DNA of 64,000 nt from CAVSUR01 sp052143655 (GTDB taxonomy: Bacteria > Actinomycetota > Actinomycetes > Streptosporangiales > Streptosporangiaceae), in the NCBI GenBank assembly GCA_052143655.1, contig JBKQSL010000107.1, positions 1-64,000 on the forward strand, written 5' to 3'. The translations under genes were made by a program, and so were the position numbers. The notes under the pieces are model-generated. The model had not been told where the DNA came from, did no database searches, and saw only the letters and a program-made list of their open reading frames with translations. Positions within the stretch are counted from its first letter, which is position 1, and every line of letters begins with the position of its first letter. Shown piece after piece: positions 50,363 through 58,464 of the stretch.

Positions 50363-51796
50363 CTACCACATGGCCGGGTGCCGGCCGCGCCACGGCCGGG
50401 CCGCCTCCAGCTGGGCCGACAGCGAGATCAGCGTGCCCTCCTCGCCGATTCGCCCGGCCAGCATCACGCCGATCGGCAGTCCCGCCTCGGTCCAGTGCAG
50501 CGGCAGCGTGACCGCGGGCTGGCCGGACAGGTTGTAGACGGCCGTCCATGGCGTGAACAGCTTCTGCCGCTCGAAGTTCTCGGCCGGCTCCACCTCTTCG
50601 AAGTAGCCGATGGGCGCGGGCGGTGCGGCCAGGGTCGGAGAGAGCAGCGCGTCGTAGGCGTTCAGCTGCTGCAGCGCCGGGCGCATCAGCGACTGCAGGT
50701 ACGCCTGCGCGTACAGCAGGTCGACCGCGCTCAGCGCCAGGCCTCGGCCGCGCAGGTACCGGGTCAGCGGGAGCAGTTGCTCCTCCTGCTCCGGGCTGAC
50801 CGGCGCCAGCGCCGCCATCGAGTACCACAGCGTCTCGAACGCCGGCACGGCCTCGGGCCGGAACGGCAGGTCGATGTCGACGACCTCGTGACCGAGGTCG
50901 GCGAGCAGCGCGCTGGCCGACTCGTAGGCGGCAATGCACTCCGGGTGCGGCTTGACGCCGGGCATGACGGTCTGCAGGGACCGGGCGATCGTCAGCCGGC
51001 CGGGCTCGCGGCTCGCGTAGCCGAGGAACGACTCGCCGGGAGCCAGCGGCGGCTGGGTGTACATGTCCCCGGGGTAGTTGCCGGCCATCACGTCGAGCAG
51101 CAGCGCGGCGTCGGCGACGGTGCGGGCGATCGGCCCGTCGGTGGCCAGCCCGCTCAGGTCGGGCATCAGCGGGCCGCCGGAGATCCGGCCGCGGCTCGGC
51201 TTGATGCCGAACAGCCCGCACGCGCTGGACGGGATCCGGATCGAGCCGCCGCCGTCACTGCCCTGCGCCGCCGGGGCGAGCCCGGCCGCGACTGCCGCCG
51301 CAGCGCCGCCGCTGGATCCGCCGGCTGACCGGGACGGGTCCCACGGGGTGCGGGCAGGCGGGCCGATCCTGGTCTCGGTGTAGCAGGGCAGGCCGAACTC
51401 CGGCGTGGCCGTCTTCCCGGTGCAGACCGATCCGCCCGCGCGCAGCGCGGCGACAACATAGTCGTCCTCTGTCGGCACGTAGTCGGCGAAGGCCATGCTG
51501 CCCAGCGTCATCCGCACGCCGGCGACCTGGTTCAGGTCCTTGATCGGGATCGGCACCCCGGTCAGCGGCGGCAGCGGCTCACTCCCGCCATCGCGGCGGC
51601 AGCCGGCGACAGCCTCGGCCGCCGCAGCGGCCTGCTCGCCGGCCAGCTCGCCGGTGACCGTGTAGAACGCCCCGACCTGAGCGTTGAGCCGGCCGATCCG
51701 GTCCAGATAATGGCTGGTCAGCTCGACCGGCGACAGCTCGCCGGACCGAATCGCCGCCGCCTGCTCGACCACTGTCAGGTCATGAAGCTCCGTCAC
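50363..51796 (-). CDS. amidase signature (AS) family enzyme
   Basis: A 477-residue amidase with the Ser-cisSer-Lys triad. The lysine is in VPIPIKDLNQ (residue 86), the cis-serine in AGGSSGGAAAAVA (about 161), and the nucleophile in GSDGGGSIRIPSSACG (about 185). It hydrolyses a carboxamide; the substrate is not readable, and it lacks the GatB/GatC partners of Glu-tRNA amidotransferase nearby. GTG start with a poor ribosome site. An internal segment (about 205-400) is typical in length. Convergent with the lipoprotein and divergent from the NERD gene. Confidence 0.9.
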   Translation of the reverse strand: MTELHDLTVVEQAAAIRSGELSPVELTSHYLDRIGRLNAQVGAFYTVTGELAGEQAAAAAEAVAGCRRDGGSEPLPPLTGVPIPIKDLNQVAGVRMTLGSMAFADYVPTEDDYVVAALRAGGSVCTGKTATPEFGLPCYTETRIGPPARTPWDPSRSAGGSSGGAAAAVAAGLAPAAQGSDGGGSIRIPSSACGLFGIKPSRGRISGGPLMPDLSGLATDGPIARTVADAALLLDVMAGNYPGDMYTQPPLAPGESFLGYASREPGRLTIARSLQTVMPGVKPHPECIAAYESASALLADLGHEVVDIDLPFRPEAVPAFETLWYSMAALAPVSPEQEEQLLPLTRYLRGRGLALSAVDLLYAQAYLQSLMRPALQQLNAYDALLSPTLAAPPAPIGYFEEVEPAENFERQKLFTPWTAVYNLSGQPAVTLPLHWTEAGLPIGVMLAGRIGEEGTLISLSAQLEAARPWRGRHPAMW

Positions 51797-51898
51797 GATA
51801 CCGAACAGTAGACCGGTGCCCCGGGGCCAGCCACGATCCCCCCGATCGGTGTCGTGCTTGGGGGTTTCCTATGATCCGGATTCGGTTACGCTCAAAAT

Positions 51899-52750
51899 GT
51901 GGAGCGGGAACCCGGCCCTGATACGGAAATGGCGCCGCATAACGCAGCCGATAATGCGCTGCCTGAGCCGGAGCAGCCGGCTGGGCAGCCATCGTCGGTG
52001 CGGATCACCGCGCCGCGGCCGGTGGTCCGTCGGCAGCCGCAGCCCCGCCGCTCGCTCGCCGACCGGCTCGCGCACGACCCGCGGCTGCCGACGTGGATCC
52101 GCCGGGCCGTCATCGCCGGTGCCGTCGGGATCGCGATCGGGATCTGGCTGAGCTGGCAGCTGGGCATCACCCTGGCCGCGCTGGTGGCGGTCGGGGACAC
52201 GGTCTACCAGTCGCGGACGATGTCGGTGATCCCGGCCGCCGCCCGGGTAGCCGCGGCGCAGCGCCGCACCCGGCGGCGGGTGGCGGTGCTGCGCACCTCC
52301 GGCTACGTGGCCCTGCACGCGCGCCGTATCCCCGGCAGCAGGTCGGTCATCGATCACCTGGTGATCGGCCCGGCCGGCGTCTTCGCCGTCGACTCCGAGT
52401 ACTGGGACCGGCGGCTGGCGGTCCGGGTGACCGCCGGCAACGTGCTCTACCACGGGCCGGTGAGCAAGAAGGAACGGCTGGTGCACGCCCGCTGGGAGGC
52501 TGCGCAGGCATCGCGCCTGGTCGGCGGCGCGCTAGGCCAGCCGCTGGGGGTCCGCCCGGTCATGGTGATCTACGGCCCGAAGATCCCGTGGGCGGTCACC
52601 AGCCTGCGCGGGGTCGACGTGTTCGCCGGCGGCTGGGTACGCAAGTACTTCCGCCGGCGGGCCAAGGCGATGGGCCGCCAGCGGCTGAGCTCAGCCCAGA
52701 TCGCCCGGATCCACGAGGCCGCCAACAAGGTCCTGCCGCCCGTGCACTAG
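51899..52750 (+). CDS. NERD-domain membrane protein
   Basis: A 283-residue protein. A 65-residue disordered N-terminus leads to a hydrophobic pair at about 68-100 (AVIAGAVGIAIGIWLSWQLG), then a NERD (nuclease-related) domain at about 125-245. That domain includes RSVIDHLVIGPAGVFAVDSEYWDRRL, with the Asp and Glu positions of the restriction-like fold. Activity on nucleic acid has not been shown for most members. The first GTG (51899) directly follows TACGCT at about -10 spacing, so a leaderless mRNA is possible. An ATG at 51929 is the alternative. Confidence 0.78.
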   Translation: MEREPGPDTEMAPHNAADNALPEPEQPAGQPSSVRITAPRPVVRRQPQPRRSLADRLAHDPRLPTWIRRAVIAGAVGIAIGIWLSWQLGITLAALVAVGDTVYQSRTMSVIPAAARVAAAQRRTRRRVAVLRTSGYVALHARRIPGSRSVIDHLVIGPAGVFAVDSEYWDRRLAVRVTAGNVLYHGPVSKKERLVHARWEAAQASRLVGGALGQPLGVRPVMVIYGPKIPWAVTSLRGVDVFAGGWVRKYFRRRAKAMGRQRLSSAQIARIHEAANKVLPPVH

Positions 52751-53060
52751 CGGCGGGATCGCCGCCAGCGGCCCGTCCGGCCCGATTCCGGCCATAGGCT
52801 TTCCGCACCCGGGCTGCCCGGCGGCGCGCCGCTGAGCCCGTCGCGCGCGCTAGCCGCGGCGGCACCGGCGCGCCGGGCCGCCGGCCCTGGCGGGAGGCGG
52901 CCAGTGACCGGCCCGCGGCAGCGCGGACGCGCCGAGACGCTGGGCCGCGGCGGGCGGCAGGCGGTGGCCGGCCGGCCGCCGGCCGCGGTTACCCTGTGTT
53001 TCCTCGGCACGGCGCTGACCCGCGCAGTGCCCTGTCAGCGTGATCGGCGGAAGGCGGGAC
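52751..53060. other. intergenic region before menA
   Basis: About 310 bases of GC-rich DNA. No gene, repeat or clear promoter box recognised. Confidence 0.4.
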
Positions 53061-53933
53061 GTGGCGGCGGTACGAGACTGGGTCGCGGGGGCGCGGCCGC
53101 GGACGCTGCCAGCGGCGGTGGTGCCGGTCGTGGTGGGCTCCGGGGTGGCCGCCGGCTACGGCCGGTTCTCGCTGTGGCGGGCCGCGCTCGCGCTGGTCGT
53201 CGCGCTGGCGCTGCAGATCGGGGTGAACTACGCCAACGACTACAGCGACGGGGTGCGCGGCACCGACGAGGAGCGGATCGGGCCGGCCCGGCTCACCGCG
53301 TCCGGCCTCGCCCGGCCCCGCCAGGTGCTCGCCGCAGCGCTGGCCTGCTTCTTCATCGCCTGCGCGGCCGGGCTGGTGCTGGCCGCGGTGACCTCATGGT
53401 GGCTGCTGCTGGTCGGGGTCGCGGCGGTCGCCGCCGCGTGGTTCTACACCGGCGGGTCCCGGCCGTACGGCTACCGGGGGCTCGGCGAGGTGTCGGTGTT
53501 CGTGTTCTTCGGGCTGGCCGCGGTGGCCGGCACCGCGTACGTGCAGATGCGATCGCTGACACCGCTGGCCGTGGCCGCTGCCGTGCCGGTGGGGCTGCTG
53601 GCCTGCGCGCTGCTGGTCATCAACAACCTGCGCGACATCCCGACCGACGAGGTGACCGGCAAGCGGACCCTGGCCGTGGTGCTCGGGGACCAGCGGACCC
53701 GGCTGCTGTACGGGGCCTGCATGGTGGTGCCGTTCGCCGTAGCCGTGGCCATGGCCCCGGCTGCGCCGCTGGCCCTGGTGGCGCTGATCGCGGTGCCGCT
53801 CGCGGTGCCGCCGCTGCGGCGAGTGCACGACGGCGCCGTCGGCCCCGGGCTGATCGCCGCGCTCGGCCAGACCGGCCGCCTGCAGCTCGCCTTCGGCGCC
53901 CTGCTGACCCTGGGCCTGGCCGTCCGCTTCTGA
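53061..53933 (+). CDS. menA: 1,4-dihydroxy-2-naphthoate polyprenyltransferase MenA
   Basis: A 290-residue UbiA-superfamily membrane enzyme with about eight helices. The two aspartate-rich motifs read NYANDYSDGVRGTD and NNLRDIPTDEVTGKRTLAV. It attaches the polyprenyl tail to DHNA in menaquinone synthesis. The opening ARPRTLPAAVVPV is characteristic of MenA within the superfamily. I start at GTG 53061 (GGAAGG seven bases upstream) rather than GTG 53040. No other men genes are in the window. Confidence 0.94.
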   Translation: MAAVRDWVAGARPRTLPAAVVPVVVGSGVAAGYGRFSLWRAALALVVALALQIGVNYANDYSDGVRGTDEERIGPARLTASGLARPRQVLAAALACFFIACAAGLVLAAVTSWWLLLVGVAAVAAAWFYTGGSRPYGYRGLGEVSVFVFFGLAAVAGTAYVQMRSLTPLAVAAAVPVGLLACALLVINNLRDIPTDEVTGKRTLAVVLGDQRTRLLYGACMVVPFAVAVAMAPAAPLALVALIAVPLAVPPLRRVHDGAVGPGLIAALGQTGRLQLAFGALLTLGLAVRF

Positions 53934-54003
53934 CTCACCGGGTCCGGACCCGCCCTGGCTCAGCCGGGTCCGGTCCCGGCGACCCTGATCCGCCTGGCTC
54001 GCG

Positions 54004-55197
54004 TCAGCCGGCCGACCCGGAATCTGCCCGCGCAGCGGGCGGCTCGCCGGTGCGCGGTCCGGGCCCCGCGGGCGGGACGGTCCCGGTTCCCGGCACCGCG
54101 GCTCCCTCGGTTCCCGGCGCCGGCACCGCCGGGGCGGCAGGCGGGCCGGGCAGGCCGAGGGCGGCCAGCGCGGCCGGCACCGCCGGGTGCGGCGCGCCGT
54201 TCGGCTCGCCCGCGGTGACGGCGGCCCTGGCCGGGCCATCCGCCACGGCGGGCGTCCCGGCGCCGGCCGGCGCCCCCGCGCCGCTGCCCTGGCCCTGCTG
54301 CCCGGAAGTCCCGGCCATCCCGGCCGCCGAACCGTCGAATGCCGAGGTGATCGCCTTCAGCGCGCTGGTGAGCTCGCTCGGGATCATCCACATGGTGGAT
54401 CCGCTGCCCTGCGCGAGCTGCGGCAGGGTCTGCAGGTACTGGTAGGCGAGCAGCTTCGGGTCAGGGTCTCCCTCGTGGATCGAGCGGAAGACTGTGCCGA
54501 TCGCCTGGGACTGGCCCTCGGAGCGCAGGATCGCGCTCTGCTTGTCACCCTCGGCGCGCAGGATCGTGCCCTGCTTGTCGCCCTCGGCGGTGAGGATCTG
54601 CGCCTGGCGCAGGCCCTCGGCGGTCAGGACCGCCGCGCGCTTCTCCCGTTCGGCGCGCATCTGCTTCTCCATCGCGTCGATGACGCTCTTCGGCGGATCG
54701 ATCGCCTTGATCTCCACCCGGGTCACCCGGATCCCCCATTTGCCGGAGGCGTCGTCCAGCACGCCGCGCAGCATCGTGTTGATCTTGTCCCGGGACGTCA
54801 GGGTCACCTCCAGGTCCATCGAGCCGATCACGCTGCGCAGCATCGTCGCGGTGAGCTGCTCGATCGCCTGGATGTAGTTGACGATCTCGTAGTCAGCAGC
54901 GCGCGGGTCGGTCACCTGGAAGAACAGCACCGTGTCGATCTTGACGACCAGGTTGTCCTCGGTGATCACCGGCTGGCCGAGGAAGGAAACCACCTGCTCC
55001 CGCAGGTCGATCAGCGGCTTGACCCGGTCGATGAACGGGACGATGATGTTCATCCCCGGCTGGAGCGTCTTTCGGTACCTGCCCAGGCGCTCCACGTTCC
55101 TGGCCCGGGCCTGCGGCACGATCCGGATGGCCCGGGTCGCGGTCAGCACGATCAGCAGGATGATCACAACGGCAGCGATGCCAAAGCTTTCAATCAT
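54004..55197 (-). CDS. stomatin-like SPFH (band 7) membrane protein
   Basis: A 397-residue protein. An N-terminal membrane helix (about 5-25) is followed by an SPFH domain: RIVPQARARNVERLGRYRKTLQPG, PFIDRVKPLIDLREQVV and DPPKSVIDAMEKQMRAEREKR. A short helical stretch contains a tandem ILTAEGDKQ/ILRAEGDKQ motif. The last 110 residues are a Pro/Ala/Gly-rich tail. This is the stomatin/QmcA type, distinct from the flotillin at 6.9-8.1 kb. Its ATG lies two bases beyond the stop of the NfeD gene, with AGGGAG at about six bases. Together they form a membrane-domain module. Confidence 0.92.
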   Translation of the reverse strand: MIESFGIAAVVIILLIVLTATRAIRIVPQARARNVERLGRYRKTLQPGMNIIVPFIDRVKPLIDLREQVVSFLGQPVITEDNLVVKIDTVLFFQVTDPRAADYEIVNYIQAIEQLTATMLRSVIGSMDLEVTLTSRDKINTMLRGVLDDASGKWGIRVTRVEIKAIDPPKSVIDAMEKQMRAEREKRAAVLTAEGLRQAQILTAEGDKQGTILRAEGDKQSAILRSEGQSQAIGTVFRSIHEGDPDPKLLAYQYLQTLPQLAQGSGSTMWMIPSELTSALKAITSAFDGSAAGMAGTSGQQGQGSGAGAPAGAGTPAVADGPARAAVTAGEPNGAPHPAVPAALAALGLPGPPAAPAVPAPGTEGAAVPGTGTVPPAGPGPRTGEPPAARADSGSAG

Positions 55198-55199
55198 GG

Positions 55200-55631
55200 T
55201 CACTCCCTGGGATAGACGAGGGCGGTCGCGCCCTCGATCTCCAGCACGTCAACGGTGGTCCCAGCCGGGATCACGAGGGTCTCGTCGTAGGGCCGGGCCG
55301 ACCATTCCTCGCCCCCGATCTGGACCCGGCCCGTGTGCGCGCTCACCTCGTCCAGCACCAGAGCTTTCTTGCCGACGAGCGCGGCGGTTCCGCTGCGCAG
55401 CGGCGGCGGCTGGCGGATGTGGCGCATGCCGATCGGCCGGATGACGCCCAGGCCCGCGCCGGCCGCGACGACGAATGCGGCGAACTCCACCGGGACGCTG
55501 CCGCCGGCCACGGCGGCGATCGCGCCGGCTGCCGCGGCCAGGGCGATCAGCCCGAATGCGAGCGTGGTTGTCAGGACCTCGGCCACGCCAAGCGCGGCGG
55601 CCGCGATCAGCCAGATGATCCACGCGCTCAT
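55200..55631 (-). CDS. NfeD family membrane protein
   Basis: A 143-residue short NfeD. Two hydrophobic segments (about 4-45 and 48-65) precede the OB-fold domain (GTAALVGKKALVLDEV, TGRVQIGGEEWSARPYDETLVIPAGTTVDVLEIEGATALV). NfeD proteins partner with stomatins/flotillins. The gene is immediately upstream of and translationally linked to the stomatin-like gene. GGAGCGG precedes the ATG. Confidence 0.92.
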   Translation of the reverse strand: MSAWIIWLIAAAALGVAEVLTTTLAFGLIALAAAAGAIAAVAGGSVPVEFAAFVVAAGAGLGVIRPIGMRHIRQPPPLRSGTAALVGKKALVLDEVSAHTGRVQIGGEEWSARPYDETLVIPAGTTVDVLEIEGATALVYPRE

Positions 55632-55655
55632 GGCCGCTCCGGCAGTTACTGCGTT

Positions 55656-55667
55656 GAGCGAACGCTC
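55656..55667. promoter_or_regulatory. GAGCG-AA-CGCTC inverted repeat in a divergent promoter region
   Basis: A 12-base dyad 24 bases upstream of the NfeD start, in the region shared with the divergent acyl-CoA ligase gene. The GAGCG half-site is like those of TetR-type fatty-acid regulators, but that is only resemblance. A 16-bp GC palindrome follows at 55684-55699. Confidence 0.35.
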
Positions 55668-55856
55668 CTACATTGACAGTAACCCCGCGGCGCCGCGGGC
55701 GGCACCAGCCCGGCCCGGCCCGGCCCCCGGGTTCTTCCCAGCACCGGCCGGGGCAGTGAATCATGGGGTGATCAGGCCAGGGCGAGCGGTACGGTGACCG
55801 GCAAGCCACGCCGCCGGCCCCTCGGCCAGCCGGTGCGACAACGGACGGACATCGTG

Positions 55857-57518
55857 ATGACCAGCGCAGACCAGCTCTCCTACAGCCACGGAGCGTCGCC
55901 GATCCCGCTGCTCGGCGAGACGATCGGCGCGAACCTGCACCGGGTCACCGCTGCGCACCCCGGCCAGGAGGCCATGGTGGACGTGCCCACCGGAGCCCGG
56001 TGGACCTACGCCCGGTTCGACGCCGACACTGACGCGCTGGCCCGCGGCCTGATCGGCGCGGGCATCGGCACGGGCGACCGGGTCGGCATCTGGGCGCCCA
56101 ACTGCCCTGAGTGGGTCCTGCTGCAGTACGCGACCGCGAAGATGGGCGCCATCCTGGTGAACATCAACCCGGCCTACCGCAGTCACGAGCTGGAGTTCGT
56201 GCTGCGCCAGGCCGGCGTCCGGCTGCTGGTCAGCGCCGCGAGCTTCAAGACCAGCGACTACCGCGCCATGATCGAGGCGGTCAGCCCCGGGCTCAGCGGC
56301 CTGGAACGGGTGATCTACCTCGGCAGCGACGCCTGGGACGAGCTGCTCGCGCGGTGCGCCGCCGCGAGTGCCGCCGGCTCGGCGGCGCTCGCTCAGCGGG
56401 AAGCGGAACTGGCTTTCGACGACCCGATCAACATCCAGTACACCAGCGGGACCACCGGCTTCCCGAAGGGCGCGACGCTGTCGCACCACAACATCCTCAA
56501 CAACGGGTTCTTCATCGGCGAGGGATGCCGGTACACCCCGGCCGACCGGGTCTGCATCCCGGTGCCGTTCTACCACTGCTTCGGCATGGTGCTGGGCAAC
56601 CTGGCGGTCACCACGCACGGGGCGTGCATCGTCATCCCCGCCCCCGGCTTCGACCCGGCCGACTCGCTGCGCGCGGTGGTGGCGGAGCGGTGCACCTCCC
56701 TGTACGGGGTGCCGACGATGTTCATCGCGGAGCTGGCGCTGCCCGACTTCGGCTCCTACGACCTGTCCACCCTGCGGACCGGGATCATGGCCGGCTCGCC
56801 GTGCCCGGTGGAGGTGATGAAGCGGGTCGTCAGCGAGATGCACATGACCGAAGTGACGATCTGCTACGGCATGACCGAGACCTCGCCGGTGTCCGCCCAG
56901 ACCACTGCCGACGACGAGCTGGACCGGCGGGTGTCCACGGTGGGCCGGGTGCATCCGCACATCGAGGTCAAGGTGATCGACCCCGACACCGGCCTGGTCA
57001 TGCCGCGCGGGACCCCCGGTGAGCTGTGCACCCGCGGCTACTCGGTGATGCTGGGCTACTGGGACGACCCGGAGCGCACCGCCGAGGTGATCGACGCGGG
57101 CCGGTGGATGCACACCGGCGACCTGGCGACGATCGACGACGCGGGCTACCTCAACATCGTCGGCCGGATCAAGGACATGGTGATCCGCGGCGGGGAGAAC
57201 GTCTACCCGCGGGAGGTCGAGGAGTTCCTCTACTCGCACCCGGCAATCGAGGATGTGCAGGTCGTCGGCGTGCCGGACGAGAAGTACGGGGAAGAGCTGT
57301 GCGCCTGGGTGAAGCTGCGGCCCGGGGCCGAGCTGACCGCCGAGCAGCTGCACGCCTACTGCCAGGGCAAGATCGCGCACCACAAGATCCCCCGGTATGT
57401 ACGGCCGTCGGATGAGTTCCCGATGACGGTCACCGGCAAGGTGCAGAAATTCAGGATGCGTGCGGTGTCGGTGACCGAACTGGGCCTGACCGCGGCAGAT
57501 CAGATCAGCACGGCCTGA
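55857..57518 (+). CDS. AMP-dependent acyl-CoA synthetase/ligase (FadD-like)
   Basis: A 553-residue ANL-family adenylating enzyme. The P-loop YTSGTTGFPKGATLSH is near residue 198 and the A5 region is CYGMTETSP. A7/A8 are MHTGDLATIDDAGYLNIVGRIKDMVIRGGENVYPREVEE and the C-terminal catalytic lysine lies in TVTGKVQKFRMR. It activates a carboxylic acid to the acyl-adenylate and then the CoA thioester. Overall similarity is to medium/long-chain acyl-CoA ligases. GTG/ATG at 55854/55857; I use the ATG. A small gene of the mycothiol-isomerase fold follows four bases after its stop. Confidence 0.93.
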   Translation: MTSADQLSYSHGASPIPLLGETIGANLHRVTAAHPGQEAMVDVPTGARWTYARFDADTDALARGLIGAGIGTGDRVGIWAPNCPEWVLLQYATAKMGAILVNINPAYRSHELEFVLRQAGVRLLVSAASFKTSDYRAMIEAVSPGLSGLERVIYLGSDAWDELLARCAAASAAGSAALAQREAELAFDDPINIQYTSGTTGFPKGATLSHHNILNNGFFIGEGCRYTPADRVCIPVPFYHCFGMVLGNLAVTTHGACIVIPAPGFDPADSLRAVVAERCTSLYGVPTMFIAELALPDFGSYDLSTLRTGIMAGSPCPVEVMKRVVSEMHMTEVTICYGMTETSPVSAQTTADDELDRRVSTVGRVHPHIEVKVIDPDTGLVMPRGTPGELCTRGYSVMLGYWDDPERTAEVIDAGRWMHTGDLATIDDAGYLNIVGRIKDMVIRGGENVYPREVEEFLYSHPAIEDVQVVGVPDEKYGEELCAWVKLRPGAELTAEQLHAYCQGKIAHHKIPRYVRPSDEFPMTVTGKVQKFRMRAVSVTELGLTAADQISTA

Positions 57519-57522
57519 GCCG

Positions 57523-58281
57523 GTGGACGTCAGCGAATACCTCGGCGCGCTGGACGGCGAAGGCCGGCGGCTGGTCAGCGCGGCCGCCGCGGCGGACCTG
57601 GACGCGGCCGTGCCCGGCTGCCCCGGCTGGCGGCTGCGCGACCTGCTGGCCCACGTCGGGTTCGTGCACCGCTGGGCCGCCGGCTACGTGCGGGATGCCC
57701 GCATGCAGATGCTGCCGGGGCCGGGCGAGGCCGAGATGCTGGCCACCGCCCCGGCCGGCGACGCCGTGCGGGACTGGGTGGCGCAGGGACACGCGGAACT
57801 GGTCCGCGTGCTGACCGCGGCACCGGCCGATGTGCGCTGCTGGACGTTCCTGCCCGCGCCGTCACCGCTGGCATTCTGGGCCCGCCGCCAGGCGCACGAG
57901 ACCGCCGTGCACCGGGTCGACGCGCAGCAGGCGGCCGGGCAGCCGCAAACCCCGGTGGATCCGGCCTTCGCCGCCGATGGCATCGACGAGCTGCTGACCG
58001 GCCTGCTGGCCCGGCGCCGGCCGGGCCGGGCCACGCCGCCCGGCGACGGTGCCATCGGCCTTGACCCGGCGGACCGGCCGGAGAGCTGGACGGTCCGCTA
58101 CCGCGACGACCGGCTCGTGGCCGTGCCGGGCCTGCAGGACTGCGGTGTCGTCGTCCGCGGGCCGGCCGCCGGGCTGTACCTGGCCCTGTGGAACCGGCAG
58201 CCGCTGGCCAGCCTGGACGTCACCGGCCCGGGCGAACTGCTGGACTGGTGGCATGACCAGTTCCGGATCACCTGGACCTGA
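57523..58281 (+). CDS. mycothiol-dependent maleylpyruvate isomerase-family (DinB-like) protein
   Basis: A 252-residue protein. Its N-terminal four-helix DinB-like domain carries the metal-binding histidines in RDLLAHVGFVHRW and RRQAHETAVHRVDA. A C-terminal alpha/beta domain follows (about 170-250, DCGVVVRGPAAGLYLALWNR). The family contains mycothiol-dependent isomerases and many proteins of unknown activity. The GTG start is four bases after the stop of the acyl-CoA ligase, so both are one operon. The natural substrate is unknown. Confidence 0.83.
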   Translation: MDVSEYLGALDGEGRRLVSAAAAADLDAAVPGCPGWRLRDLLAHVGFVHRWAAGYVRDARMQMLPGPGEAEMLATAPAGDAVRDWVAQGHAELVRVLTAAPADVRCWTFLPAPSPLAFWARRQAHETAVHRVDAQQAAGQPQTPVDPAFAADGIDELLTGLLARRRPGRATPPGDGAIGLDPADRPESWTVRYRDDRLVAVPGLQDCGVVVRGPAAGLYLALWNRQPLASLDVTGPGELLDWWHDQFRITWT

Positions 58282-58352
58282 GCACGAGGCAAGCCCGGTC
58301 GCCGGCCTGCCAGGCCGAGCCGTCCGACGCGCTGCTGGCCGACATGCTCGGC

Positions 58353-58405
58353 CATGATCCCGGAGACTTTTCCGGTCTATGCGCTGAAAAGTCTCCGGGA
58401 TCATG
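58353..58405. repeat. 53-bp palindromic element, third copy (20-bp perfect stem)
   Basis: Arms of 20 bp pair perfectly around a 13-base centre. The length (53) and the ends CATGATC/GATCATG are the same as in the two repeats around the DUF4037 gene. It may also end the operon at 58281. Confidence 0.8.
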
Positions 58406-58464
58406 AAGACGGGCCGCCGGAAACCTGAGAGAGTCCGGGTGAGCCGCACAGGAAGGGCAGCAGC

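Noticed and set aside
53939..53952. 14-bp perfect palindrome after menA
   Set aside because: No loop is possible without opening the centre, and simple GC palindromes of this length are expected by chance here; not called as terminator.
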